Part shown: one piece after another, positions 25,901-34,322 of the stretch
How positions within the stretch are numbered: the stretch's first letter is position 1
Layout of the letters: each line of letters starts with the position of its first letter
Notes under the pieces: model-generated
Seen by the model: the letters and a program-made list of their open reading frames with translations, nothing else
What the model was told of the DNA's origin: nothing
Database searches by the model: none
Program-made: the position numbers and the translations under genes
From: Larkinella humicola
GTDB taxonomy: Bacteria > Bacteroidota > Bacteroidia > Cytophagales > Spirosomataceae
Direction of reading: 5' to 3'
Length of the DNA stretch: 64,000 nt
Assembly (NCBI RefSeq): GCF_008727875.1
Contig: NZ_VTWS01000002.1
Span: forward strand, 620,001-684,000

Positions 25901-26349
25901 TGACCCTCACCGGCACCTACGGCAACCAGATTCTGACGCAGTATGAAAACTGGACGACCAACCTCGACGGCGTTTTCAACGTTCTGGCCGAAGTAAAAGA
26001 CCGCTGGAAATCGCCGGAAAACCCGGGAGCGGGCAAATACGGCAGCACTAAACAGGGAACAACGTACCTCGAGCGCGACCGCTGGCACACCCGCTACATC
26101 AAGGACGGGAGTTTTCTGTCGTTCAAAAACATCACGCTGGGCTACACGCTACCACTGAAAGCCGGGAGTGTCGTCCGTCGGCTGCGGGTTTACGGAAGCG
26201 TTCAGAACGCGTTTGTGATCACCCGATATCCGGGACCGAATCCGGAAGTAAACACGCGCAATTCGACCAGCGGCAGTTCGCCGGGTATCGATGAAAATTC
26301 GTATCCGGTGCCCCGCACGGTCAGTTTCGGCGTTAACGTCGGTTTCTAA
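22939..26349 (+). CDS. SusC/RagA-family TonB-dependent transporter with STN signalling domain
   Basis: 1136 residues. After a signal peptide (about 1-35) comes an STN (secretin/TonB N-terminal) domain (about 45-118, SLKAENISLQKALSEIENRA ... IEYKSTNEQIILK), then a carboxypeptidase-D-like domain (about 148-225, GKVTDEKNEALPGVSVVLKG), the plug (EVVVVGYGTQQKEDITGAI; ANGVVLIQTKS) and a barrel ending FGVNVGF. The STN domain is the hallmark of transporters that signal to FecR/ECF-sigma pairs, which are encoded directly upstream. It imports a glycan with the downstream SusD. Compared with the SusC at 11.9 kb it has the extra STN domain, in line with the different regulators. Confidence 0.95.
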   Translation: MHFFLKNKTVYALMRLSVLQILLIGLLTAVAYARESDAQDLLKRNISLKAENISLQKALSEIENRAKVRFAYSRSMIPVDEKVSISALNEPLSAVLDRLLSPLQIEYKSTNEQIILKRNRRKTSFLNAPEILRDITPLPIQPKADITISGKVTDEKNEALPGVSVVLKGSQRGTTTNAEGRYTLAVPDEKATLVFSFVGYLPEEMVVGNRSTVDVLLKTDTKALAEVVVVGYGTQQKEDITGAISTISERQMKDAPVAQVGQLLQGKLSGVRIDQVSGRPGEGMNIKIRGAVSITAGADPLYVVDGMPISGNINTINPAEIESITVLKDAAASSLYGSRAANGVVLIQTKSAIPGKTQIDFDAYYGFEQIPKSRRLTMMNAQEYAQFQKEIAELNGRPVNAAFQNPEQYAGKGTDWYDAITRTAPIQSYNLTVNAGMKNFSTSVTGGYFSQEGVIVGTGYKRLSLRVNSIFTPSPKVRIGFNIAPNYATNTNFATDGGPYGSENIVSAALATTPLASPYNPDGSLTLTASDPATFGNPNWLRVAKEKVYEGKNLQLLANAFVEYKILKGLTAKTTVNVQTSNSNVFQFNPSTIGVMFTPPPRIPFGSDNSSRSYNWVNENSLMYQTDFNGHNIDALVDFTAQRFRSENTLVTASNYADDKIQAVSAAGRVVVTSGVQEWALLSYLARFNYNYKSKYLFTASVRRDGSSRFGPDNRWGNFPSASVGWIVSKEDFWKFKPVSFLKLRASYGTTGNFDIGNYTFRSTISPVYYGFNNGLFQGRATTNLGDNTLGWERKKQLNVGADIYFLNDRIQLTYNYYSTKSSDLLFNVAVPQSSGFSNIQTNIGELKLWGHEIGINTYNINTSRFSWNTNFNLSFDRNKTVSLSTQSTTALFHGISSYGFFSHRSQVGQPVGMFYGAVQDGVYVNQADFDRSPKYADSQVGTIKFRDLNGDGKITFPEDYTDIGNPWPDFIFGMTNTFTYGNFDGSLTLTGTYGNQILTQYENWTTNLDGVFNVLAEVKDRWKSPENPGAGKYGSTKQGTTYLERDRWHTRYIKDGSFLSFKNITLGYTLPLKAGSVVRRLRVYGSVQNAFVITRYPGPNPEVNTRNSTSGSSPGIDENSYPVPRTVSFGVNVGF

Positions 26350-26369
26350 ACCCTTCAATTCGACTCACC

Positions 26370-27878
26370 ATGAAAAATAGATTTTTACTCGCGGGACTCC
26401 TGCTTATCCTGGTCAGTGCCTGCAAAGATTTTTTAGATGTTGTTCCAGAAACCGTGCTGACACCGGCCAGTTTCTACCAGTCGAAAGCGGATTTTGAACA
26501 GGCCGTCGGCGGAATTTACGCCCCCCTGCAACCGCTGTATAACCAGGACTGGATTCTGAACGAGATGCGTTCCGACAACACCCATTTTGTGTTCAACATC
26601 GCCCAGCGCGGTCCCAAACCGGAAGAAGATCCTTCGACGTTCACCATCGAAAACAACAACCGCAATACGGCCGGAAAATGGACGAACGACTACCTGATCA
26701 TCGCCCGCGCCAACCAGGTGCTGACTACGATCGACGCGGTCGATTTCGATCAGGCTTCCAAAGACAATCTGAAAGGGCAGGCGTATTTTCTTCGGGCTTT
26801 TGCGTATTTCGATTTGCTGAAAAATTTCGGCGGTGTCCCGGTTTTTCTGGAACCGGCCGGTTCCTACAAAGACACGTTCAAGCCGCGCGCCGACATCGCC
26901 GAGGTCTACAAACAGATCATCGCCGACGCCGAACAGGCGGCCAAACTGCTGCCCGCCAAAACCGCCCAGACGGCTGGACGCGTCGCATCGGGCGCGGCTT
27001 ACACCCTGCTCGGCGACGTGTATATCAACCAGAAACGCTGGCCTGAAGCCGAAGCCTCGTTGAAACTGGTGACAGCCCAGGGTTACGCGCTGGTGGCCGA
27101 ATACGGCGATGTGTTTAAACCGACGAACGAGGGCAATAGCGAGATCATTTTCGATGTGCAGTACGCGGAAGGCACGTCGCAGGCCGTCAGCAATTACATG
27201 CCGTACAAGTTTTTGCCGGTTTTAGCTGATCCATCGGTGATTACCGGCGTAAAACCGTCGTCGTCGAACACGGATGGCTGCTACAACACGCCAACGCCGG
27301 ATTTGCTGGCGGCTTACGAGGATACGCTCAGAGACAAACGGTACAAGGCGTCGATCGGGTTTTATTCCGGCACCTCGCCGTTGGTGGGCGTTACGTATAA
27401 AAATACGCCGTACATCAAGAAGTATCAGTTTCCGCACGCCCGCTACGGCGAAACCGGCGTCAACTGGCCGGTCTACCGGTATGCGGAAGTACTACTGATG
27501 CTGGCCGAAGCGGTCAATGAACAGGGGCGTTCGGCGGATGCGGGCGGTTTTCTGAATCAGGTTCGCACCCGGGCGGGCTTGCCCAATGCCACCGCTCATA
27601 CCCAGACGGCGCTGCGCGACGCCATCCTGCGCGAACGCCGGATCGAGCTGGCTTTTGAGAACAAACGCTGGCATGACCTGGTCCGCAGTGGGCTGGCGGT
27701 CAAGACGATGAGCGAATACGGTGCGCGAATCAAGGCCAATCCGCAGAAATATTATTACCCGCTGGGTAGCGCGCCCGCAGCCGCTGCTTTTAACGTTACC
27801 GAGCGGGATTTGCTGTATCCGATTCCCATCGGCGAGATCATCATCAATCCGGATATGAAACAGAATCCGGGGTATTGA
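26370..27878 (+). CDS. SusD/RagB-family nutrient-binding outer membrane lipoprotein
   Basis: 502 residues, lipoprotein signal with LVSAC lipobox (Cys about 18), 20 bp after susC. Typical SusD elements: LTPASFYQSKADFEQAVGGIYAPLQ, QAYFLRAFAYFDLLKNFGGVPVFLEP, a YRYAEVLLMLAEAVNE TPR-type helix and the final RERRIELAFENKRWHDLVR with IINPDMKQNPGY. It works with the preceding SusC in glycan binding. A long inverted repeat starts 7 bp after its stop. Confidence 0.95.
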   Translation: MKNRFLLAGLLLILVSACKDFLDVVPETVLTPASFYQSKADFEQAVGGIYAPLQPLYNQDWILNEMRSDNTHFVFNIAQRGPKPEEDPSTFTIENNNRNTAGKWTNDYLIIARANQVLTTIDAVDFDQASKDNLKGQAYFLRAFAYFDLLKNFGGVPVFLEPAGSYKDTFKPRADIAEVYKQIIADAEQAAKLLPAKTAQTAGRVASGAAYTLLGDVYINQKRWPEAEASLKLVTAQGYALVAEYGDVFKPTNEGNSEIIFDVQYAEGTSQAVSNYMPYKFLPVLADPSVITGVKPSSSNTDGCYNTPTPDLLAAYEDTLRDKRYKASIGFYSGTSPLVGVTYKNTPYIKKYQFPHARYGETGVNWPVYRYAEVLLMLAEAVNEQGRSADAGGFLNQVRTRAGLPNATAHTQTALRDAILRERRIELAFENKRWHDLVRSGLAVKTMSEYGARIKANPQKYYYPLGSAPAAAAFNVTERDLLYPIPIGEIIINPDMKQNPGY

Positions 27879-27884
27879 AAAAAG

Positions 27885-28094
27885 CCCTGTCAGCGCCGGG
27901 CCGTCGTACGGTCGAAGACCCTGACAGCGGCTATCGCTTATCCAACTCTATTGTTCAACAACGGTCCTAAATCAGCTATTTTTCCAATATGATACGACCT
28001 GAATTTCTCTACGGCAATGCAGAGTGTAACGTCAGCCCAGCGTTGCAACCGCTGACAGGGCCTTCGACCGTACGACGGCCCGGCGCTGTCAGGG
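27885..28094. repeat. Long inverted repeat in the leader of the DUF1080 gene
   Basis: Arms of 46 nt (27885-27930 and 28049-28094) pair at 43 positions. Both carry ccgtcgtacgg cores bordered by ccctgtcagc/gctgacaggg motifs that are themselves repeated inside the arms. The right arm ends two bases before the ATG at 28097. The 118-nt loop has no ORF that looks real. It may act as a terminator for susCD or shape translation of the next gene. Confidence 0.75.
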
Positions 28095-28096
28095 TT

Positions 28097-29644
28097 ATGC
28101 ACCGGTTTTTGCTATTGACTACACTTCTATGGATGTCCTTCTCAACCGGTTTCGCACAACCCCGCCTGGACAAAACCTTCTTCAACGGGAAGGATCTAGT
28201 CGGCTGGTCGGCGACGGACATGACGTATTGGTCGGTGAAAAACGGTGCCATTGTGGGCCGGGCCGACCAGCCGGTGGCCAAAAACCGCTTCCTCTGGTCG
28301 TCGGTCAACGTGAGCGATTTTTATTTGAGCATCGACGTCAAACTCGAACCGGACGACCGCAATGCCGGCATTCAGTTTCGCTCCAAACAGGCCGACGCGA
28401 CGGGGCAAGCCCTAGGTTATCAGGCGGATATGGGCAAGGACGTCTGGGGGCGATTGTACCACGAACACGGTCGGCAGAAACTGGACTGGGGCGACCGGGG
28501 CGAGAAAGCCGTCAAACGCGGACAGTGGAATCATTACGAAATTCTGGCCGTGGGCGACCGGATCTGGACGGCGATCAATGGCAAGCTGGCGGTAGCAATC
28601 AAAGACCCCGGCGGGGATGCCTCGGGGCAGATTGCCCTCCAGATTCACAGCGGTGATCCGCAAACCGTTACCTACAAAATCAACAAGCTGGTCCATCATC
28701 CGAAAGTCGAACTGGCGGGAATGAACGAAGCACAGTTGAACGACCAACTGAAACGCCCGGAGGACAAACGCCAGAGCCGTTTGCCGCTGAAATTCAACCC
28801 GGACGAGGTGATTGCATTTGCGGGCGGCACTAACATCGCCACGATGCGCAAAGACGGTATTCTGGAAACGCTGCTCTTGGCCGCTCACCCCACCACAAAA
28901 CTCCACCTCTGGAACCTGGGCTGGGACGGCGACACGGTGTATGAGCAATTCCGGGATGTCGGTTTCGGGAGCTGGAGCAAGAATCTGGACAGCCTGGGCG
29001 CCGACGTGGTGTTTGTGCAGTTCGGGCAACTAGAGTCGCTGGATGGCGAAAAAGCCCTGCCCGGTTTTGTCAAAGCGTATCAAAAATTGCTGGACAGTAT
29101 TCGGAAAACCGACCGGCGCATCGTGCTGCTTTCGCCGATCCCGTTTGAACCCGCCCGTTCGCACCTGACCCCGGAGGGTAAATCGAATAATCGGTTGACG
29201 AACGCGCCCGTTGAGCAATACACGAATGCGATCCAAAAGCTGGCGGAATCCGACGGGTACAGTTTTGTCGATCTGTTTCATCCGGTTCAGTCGTCGGCTT
29301 CGTTCGGGACTTTGACGACCAACGGGATGCACCTAAACACCGACGGCCAGCAATTGGTGGCGGAATTAATCTTGAAAGCCTTGCATCAGCCGCAGGAATT
29401 TTCCAATCAGTTCGCTCCGCTTCGAAAGGAAGTTCTGACGAAAAACGTCCTGTGGTTCAACTACTGGCGACCGAGCAACTGGGCATTTCTGAACGGCGAC
29501 CGGATCACGCAACCGTTTAGCCACGACTGGAAAGACAAAAACCGGCGGATTTTTCCCGAAGAAATGAAAGCGTTCGAGCCGCTGATCCGGGAAGCCGAAC
29601 AGCGAATTGCGGACGAACAACACAAGCTGGCTCCGGTGCGATGA
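28097..29644 (+). CDS. DUF1080 (3-keto-glycoside hydrolase-like) and SGNH-type fusion protein
   Basis: Start at ATG 28097, where the signal peptide begins (MHRFLLLTTLLWMSFSTGFAQ); the open frame upstream only translates the inverted repeat. About 515 residues. Residues 25-205 form a DUF1080 jelly-roll (FNGKDLVGWS, YWSVKNGAIVGRA, GIQFRSKQAD, WNHYEILAVGDRIWTAINGK), a family with members that cleave 3-keto-glycosides. Residues about 235-450 resemble an SGNH esterase-like domain (IAFAGGTNIA, FVQFGQLES, TTNGMHLNTDG) but the nucleophile Ser of the usual GDS block is not present, so esterase activity is doubtful. The combination is seen next to PVC-type cytochrome proteins, and one is encoded downstream here. 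Probably periplasmic. Confidence 0.8.
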   Translation: MHRFLLLTTLLWMSFSTGFAQPRLDKTFFNGKDLVGWSATDMTYWSVKNGAIVGRADQPVAKNRFLWSSVNVSDFYLSIDVKLEPDDRNAGIQFRSKQADATGQALGYQADMGKDVWGRLYHEHGRQKLDWGDRGEKAVKRGQWNHYEILAVGDRIWTAINGKLAVAIKDPGGDASGQIALQIHSGDPQTVTYKINKLVHHPKVELAGMNEAQLNDQLKRPEDKRQSRLPLKFNPDEVIAFAGGTNIATMRKDGILETLLLAAHPTTKLHLWNLGWDGDTVYEQFRDVGFGSWSKNLDSLGADVVFVQFGQLESLDGEKALPGFVKAYQKLLDSIRKTDRRIVLLSPIPFEPARSHLTPEGKSNNRLTNAPVEQYTNAIQKLAESDGYSFVDLFHPVQSSASFGTLTTNGMHLNTDGQQLVAELILKALHQPQEFSNQFAPLRKEVLTKNVLWFNYWRPSNWAFLNGDRITQPFSHDWKDKNRRIFPEEMKAFEPLIREAEQRIADEQHKLAPVR

Positions 29645-29672
29645 GCACTATTCGTCTATTTTCAAAATATAG

Positions 29673-29812
29673 CCCACGGTTTGAACCGTGGGAATCCGTC
29701 GAAAAAAACACGGCCAGGAAACCGTTTTAACGGTTTTGCAAACCGCCTTAAACCGTTAAAACGGTTTATAAAAATTGCGTTTTTTCTCCAAACCCACGGT
29801 TCAAACCGTGGG
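29673..29812. repeat. Composite nested-palindrome element, copy 3 (complete)
   Basis: Same order as copy 2: outer CCCACGG..CCGTGGG at 29673-29692 and 29793-29812, inner AAACCGTT..AACGGTTT at 29719-29736 and 29750-29767. The inner palindromes use TTAA centres where copy 2 has TTCAA. The outer arms keep the flanking agcccac/gtgggct. It lies between two genes of the same strand. Confidence 0.85.
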
Positions 29813-29868
29813 CTGTATGAACCTGCAAACGCTCAATTCATCATTCCCAAAACCTGATTTTTTGTCAA

Positions 29869-32868
29869 ATGACGCGTACCATTTCTACTTTTCCACCTAA
29901 AATCCCGCTATTGATTGCGCTCATTTTGAGTCTAATCAGCCATTCCAATCGTGGTTTCGGTCAAATCAATCCGATGTCTGTTTCGCCGGCCGAAACTGAC
30001 AATTCAGTGGCCGCCGAACTCAAATCTTTTCAATTGGCCAAAGGCTACAAAATCGAGTTGTTCGCTTCCGAAGACCTCGGCATTGCCGACCCCTGCGCCA
30101 TGCGGTGGGACGAAAAAGGACGGCTCTGGGTGCTGACCATTCCGTCGTATCCGCAACTGGAACCCGGCAAAAAACCGGTCGATAAACTCACCGTTCTGGA
30201 AGACCGCAACGGTGACGGCAAGGCGGATACGTCCTGGGTTTTTGCCGACGGACTCATGATGCCGCTCGGTTTTGAACTCGGCCACGGCGGGGTGTATCTG
30301 GGCGAACAAACCGAACTGGTGTTTCTGAAAGATACCGACGGCGACGGAAAAGCCGACAAACGGCAGGTGCTGATGTCGGGTTTTGGCACGCACGATTCGC
30401 ACCAGACCATCAACTCGTTTATCTGGAGTCCCGGGGGTGAGTTGTTTTTTTCGCAGGGACACAGCATCTACAGCCGCGTCGAAACCGCCTGGGGCATCGA
30501 AAAAGCCGACCGGGCGGCCATCTGGCGGTATCGGCCCCTGCGCCGTCAGCTCGACAATTTTCTGGATGGTTCGATGGCCAGCGTCAATCCGTGGGGCATG
30601 AACTTTGGCGAATGGGGCGAAATGTTTCACAAAGCCAACGACCCCGAATTGTTTTACACCGTTCCCGGTCTGGTCAAAACCGCCCAACGCGCCCTGCTCC
30701 CGCCCATTGGCAAACTCGTCATCAAAGGTTCCATCATCGAAATCATTCGGACCAAACACCTGCCGGACGATTTGAAGGGTGATTTTGTGATTGCGGGATA
30801 TTACAACAACAAAATTGAGCGGATGCGGGTTGCGAACGATTCGTCCGGGTATTCGGCCCGGCTGCTCGACCCGATTCTGAGTTCGAGCAGCCGCAGTTTT
30901 CGGCCCATCGACGTGAAAGTTGGCCCCAACGGCGCATTGTACATTCTGGATTGGTACAACCCGATTATCGGACATTACCAGGCTTCCATGCGACACCCGG
31001 ATCGCGACAAAACCCACGGACGAATCTGGCGGATTACGGCCACCGACCGGCCGCTGGTTCAGCTGCCGAAGCTGGCCGGGCAGCCGGTCCCGGTTTTACT
31101 GGATCATCTGAAATCCGATGAACACTGGGTGCGGTATCAGGTGAAGCGGCTTCTGGCCGAAAAACCGATGCCCGAAGTGCGACCGGATTTAACGGAATGG
31201 GTGGCAAAACAAGACCCAAAAGATCCGAATTACGAACATCACCTGATGGAGGCACTCGGCGTCTTTGAAAGCCACGAACTGGTCTATGAAGACCTGCTTC
31301 GGCAACTTACCAAAGGAAAAGAACCGGGCGCGCGGGCCTATGCCGCCCACGTGGTGGGGCGTTGGTCCGATCGCCTGGCTGATCCGCTGGCGGTGCTGGA
31401 ACCGTTGATCAACGACAAACATGCGCGAGTTCGGCTGGAGGCCCTCGTGGCGGTCAGTTCGGTTCACCGCCCCGAAGCGATGGTTCTGGCGACGCAGGTG
31501 CTGAATCAGCCGATGGACAAATTTCTAACGTATGCGCTGAACAAAACCGCCTATGCCTTGCAGGATTCGTGGGAACCGGCTTTGCAAAACGGGAAGCTGA
31601 CGTTCAAAAAACCGGCGCATCTGGCCTGGCTTGTAAGCGTTTTACCACCGTCGTGGTATGCGCCGGATCAATATCGGAAGCTGATCGGAACCGAAAACCT
31701 TTCGCCAGAGGTTCGGCGGAACCTGCTGCTCAGTCTGGCGAAAACCGGAAAAGCCGCCGACATCGAGTTTGTGTTGAGTCAACCCTCGGCGCAAACCGAT
31801 GCGGTTTTGCTCGAAAACCTGAGCAAACTGGACGTCCGGCCGGTCTCTCCTATCGCGGCCGCTTCGCTCAAAAACAGCCTTTTGCCGACCAAAACCGCCG
31901 AGGTCAACATGGCTGCGATCCATCTGGCGCGGGCCTGGAAAATCAGTTCAACTGCGGCAACGATCAACAACCTGGCGATGAGCAACCCGATCGATCAGCG
32001 GGTCCGGGCCGAAGGGTTGAAAGCATTGGTCGAACTCAGAGGGCGCGCGGCTTTGCCGTTGCTGCAAAAGCTGGTGGGTTCTGCCGAAACGCCCCGCGTG
32101 ATCCGGCTGGCATCGTTGAAGGGCCTCAGTGAGCTGGATGTGGCACTGGCGGCCCGGGTCACCGTGGCCGAAATGCAACGTTCCGGGGCTTCGGTCGACG
32201 CCATGCGGGAAGCCATCGCCCCCCTGATCGATCAGCGTTCCGGGATCAAAGCCCTCACGGCGGAACTGGAAAAAACCGCCCTGTCCAAACCGCAGGCCCG
32301 GCTGGCGCTGGAAGCCCTGGCCACCAAAGGGATCAACGCGCCCGACCTCAGCGCCCGGCTGAATACACTGGCCGAAGAACGGACCATTGTTGCCCGGAAA
32401 TACAGTTCAGATTACGTGGAAAAACTGGCGAAAGCCGTTCAGGAACAGGGTGATGCGAAACGGGGTGAGTTGATTTATCAGGCCAACCCAAGCTGCTCGG
32501 CCTGTCATTCGCTGAACGGCAAAGGCGGCACCATTGGTCCGAACCTGTCGGCCATTGGCCGCGGACTTTCCTCCCGCGAAATCATCACGGAAGTGCTGTG
32601 GCCCAACCAGAACATCAAGGAAGGCTATAACCAGGTGCAGGTGGAAACGAAAAAAGGCGAAATCATTCAAGGTATCAAGGTATTCGAAACCGCCGAGGTG
32701 ATTCACATCAAAACGACGGCTTCTACCAAAAACCGGGTCATCAACAAAAAGGAACTGGCGAGCCAGACCGAAAGCGGTTCGCTAATGCCGACGGGACTGA
32801 TGGATGCGTACTCGGAAGAAGATGTGCGGGATTTGATCCGGTATTTAAGCGAATTGGGGAGTAAGTAA
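29869..32868 (+). CDS. PVC-type membrane-bound dehydrogenase-like protein with HEAT repeats and a c-type heme domain
   Basis: 999 residues with signal peptide (about 1-32). Residues 50-390 form a soluble-glucose-dehydrogenase-like propeller (GYKIELFASEDLGIADPCAMRWDEKGRLWVL, VLEDRNGDGKADTSWVF, PNGALYILDWYNPIIGHYQ). Residues about 400-840 contain HEAT-like repeats. The C-terminal domain binds one heme (CSACH near residue 876, likely axial Met in SLMPTGL), the PVC-type heme-binding domain. Such proteins are common in Planctomycetes and present in Bacteroidota, probably as periplasmic sugar oxidases passing electrons to cytochromes. It follows the DUF1080-SGNH gene, and together they suggest oxidation of a glycoside to a 3-keto form and its cleavage (inference). 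Confidence 0.88.
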   Translation: MTRTISTFPPKIPLLIALILSLISHSNRGFGQINPMSVSPAETDNSVAAELKSFQLAKGYKIELFASEDLGIADPCAMRWDEKGRLWVLTIPSYPQLEPGKKPVDKLTVLEDRNGDGKADTSWVFADGLMMPLGFELGHGGVYLGEQTELVFLKDTDGDGKADKRQVLMSGFGTHDSHQTINSFIWSPGGELFFSQGHSIYSRVETAWGIEKADRAAIWRYRPLRRQLDNFLDGSMASVNPWGMNFGEWGEMFHKANDPELFYTVPGLVKTAQRALLPPIGKLVIKGSIIEIIRTKHLPDDLKGDFVIAGYYNNKIERMRVANDSSGYSARLLDPILSSSSRSFRPIDVKVGPNGALYILDWYNPIIGHYQASMRHPDRDKTHGRIWRITATDRPLVQLPKLAGQPVPVLLDHLKSDEHWVRYQVKRLLAEKPMPEVRPDLTEWVAKQDPKDPNYEHHLMEALGVFESHELVYEDLLRQLTKGKEPGARAYAAHVVGRWSDRLADPLAVLEPLINDKHARVRLEALVAVSSVHRPEAMVLATQVLNQPMDKFLTYALNKTAYALQDSWEPALQNGKLTFKKPAHLAWLVSVLPPSWYAPDQYRKLIGTENLSPEVRRNLLLSLAKTGKAADIEFVLSQPSAQTDAVLLENLSKLDVRPVSPIAAASLKNSLLPTKTAEVNMAAIHLARAWKISSTAATINNLAMSNPIDQRVRAEGLKALVELRGRAALPLLQKLVGSAETPRVIRLASLKGLSELDVALAARVTVAEMQRSGASVDAMREAIAPLIDQRSGIKALTAELEKTALSKPQARLALEALATKGINAPDLSARLNTLAEERTIVARKYSSDYVEKLAKAVQEQGDAKRGELIYQANPSCSACHSLNGKGGTIGPNLSAIGRGLSSREIITEVLWPNQNIKEGYNQVQVETKKGEIIQGIKVFETAEVIHIKTTASTKNRVINKKELASQTESGSLMPTGLMDAYSEEDVRDLIRYLSELGSK

Positions 32869-32929
32869 CGGCAGAAATCCGTACGTTTGCTTATTCAGGT
32901 TATTCAGTTGGCCACACAACAGAAACACC

Positions 32930-33358
32930 ATGATCCGGCAATCCTTCCTTACCACATTTTCACTACTGGGGACGCTTTGGCTTCTCGCGCAATGCCAGCC
33001 CAAAAACCTCGATTCGACGTCCACATTCGACCGCCCGGTTTATTTAGTTGTCGACGATTCACCCACTTTTCCAGGAGGAATGAACAAGTTAGGCGAGTAT
33101 ATTGGGAAGAATCTTCGCTACCCCGAAACCGCCCGGAAAGCCGGACAGGAAGGCAAAGTATTCGTTACCTTCATCGTTAGCGAGCAGGGCCGGATCGAAA
33201 AGGCGGAAATTTTAAAAGGTTTAGGTTCGGAACTGGATGCAGAAGCCATTCGACTCATCGAAACTATGCCAGCCTGGACCCCGGCGAAACACAGGGGGCA
33301 AGTGGTGGCTTGTCGGTATAACCTGCCGATCCATTTCAGCCTCAACGGGAGCCGGTAA
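32930..33358 (+). CDS. TonB C-terminal-domain lipoprotein
   Basis: 142 residues with a lipoprotein-like signal (LLAQC, Cys about 22). Residues about 50-138 match the TonB_C fold: NLRYPETARKAGQEGKVFVTFIVSEQGRIEKAEILKGLG followed by AEAIRLIETMPAWTPAKHRGQVV and a last strand YNLPIHFSL. Unlike true TonB it lacks an inner-membrane anchor and proline linker, so it is a stand-alone TonB_C protein, frequent in Bacteroidota and of unknown exact role. 61 bp after the cytochrome gene. Confidence 0.85.
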   Translation: MIRQSFLTTFSLLGTLWLLAQCQPKNLDSTSTFDRPVYLVVDDSPTFPGGMNKLGEYIGKNLRYPETARKAGQEGKVFVTFIVSEQGRIEKAEILKGLGSELDAEAIRLIETMPAWTPAKHRGQVVACRYNLPIHFSLNGSR

Positions 33359-33369
33359 AGCGAAACCCG

Positions 33370-34206
33370 TTACAAGTGCGTACCGCAGTATTTGCAGAAA
33401 ACCGCATCTACGTCGTGCCCTTCCGCCCCGCACGACGGACACGATTGGGACGAAACAACCTGCTTCAGTTTCTGGGCTGCCTGAGAAAGTTCGACGGTGA
33501 CGATGCCGGTGGGAACCGCAATGATGCCATAGCCCATGATCATGACGAGGGAGGCCAGGGCTTTGCCCAGGGGCGTTTGGGGCGAGAGGTCGCCATAGCC
33601 CACGGTCGTCAGCGTCACAATGGCCCAGTAAATACTGGTCGGGATGCTGTCGAAACCGTTTTCTTCCCCCTCGATGATGTACATTAACGACCCCAGCACG
33701 ACCACCAGCGACAGAACCGTCAGGATAAACACGCTGATTTTGCGACGGCTGGCCCGTAGGGCGCTGGTCAGAATCGTGGCTTCCGAGAGGTATTCCGATA
33801 GCTTCAGGATTCGGAAAATCCGGAGCAGCCGCAGGATACGGATCGTGAACAGGTATTGGGTGCCAGGGACGAACAAACTCAGGTAGGTCGGCAAAATGGC
33901 CAGAATATCGACAATCCCGAAGAAACTCCGCGCATACCGCAACGGCTGCTTCACGCTGATCAGCCGCAGGATGTATTCGAGAGTAAACAGCACCGTGAAA
34001 AACAACTCCGCAAGGTGCAGTTCATCCCCGTACACCGCCCTGACCCGGCCGATGCTTTCCAGCATGACGATGATGACACTGACCAGAATGCTCCCGATCA
34101 GGATGATATCGAAGGTTTTCCCGGCGGGCGTATCGGCTTCGAAGATGATCTCGTGCAGCCGAAGTCGCCAGTGTGTGGAAGGCGGTTTAGGGGTAGACAG
34201 GGACAT
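33370..34206 (-). CDS. Voltage-gated potassium channel with C-terminal zinc ribbon
   Basis: 278 residues and six transmembrane helices in Kv order. S4 is a clear voltage sensor (IRILRLLRIFRILKL, Arg every third residue, about 118-132). The pore loop has the K+ selectivity filter TTVGYGD (about 200). After S6 a short linker (VELSQAAQKLKQ) leads to a C-terminal zinc ribbon with two Cys pairs (CPSCG ... CKYCG), unusual for a channel and perhaps a cytoplasmic sensing or assembly module. Convergent with the TonB_C gene (11 bp between stops). Likely controls membrane potential, and the gating signal is unknown. Confidence 0.92.
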   Translation of the reverse strand: MSLSTPKPPSTHWRLRLHEIIFEADTPAGKTFDIILIGSILVSVIIVMLESIGRVRAVYGDELHLAELFFTVLFTLEYILRLISVKQPLRYARSFFGIVDILAILPTYLSLFVPGTQYLFTIRILRLLRIFRILKLSEYLSEATILTSALRASRRKISVFILTVLSLVVVLGSLMYIIEGEENGFDSIPTSIYWAIVTLTTVGYGDLSPQTPLGKALASLVMIMGYGIIAVPTGIVTVELSQAAQKLKQVVSSQSCPSCGAEGHDVDAVFCKYCGTHL

Positions 34207-34322
34207 AGGCGCGCTGGTTTAAAAGGAATAGTTCGTCCTTCCAATTCCCGAAGCGAATTCATACGAACGAACTACCCATTTCCGGCTCATTTTTATTCCC
34301 GATCAGAGACACCTACCGTGAT

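Noticed and set aside
27989-28096. N-terminal extension of the DUF1080 protein
   Set aside because: The extension only translates the inverted repeat and precedes a good signal peptide at 28097.
30004-31017. Minus-strand open frame opposite the first CxxCH cytochrome gene
   Set aside because: Sense-strand domains are unambiguous, and the reverse frame has no signal peptide or domain.
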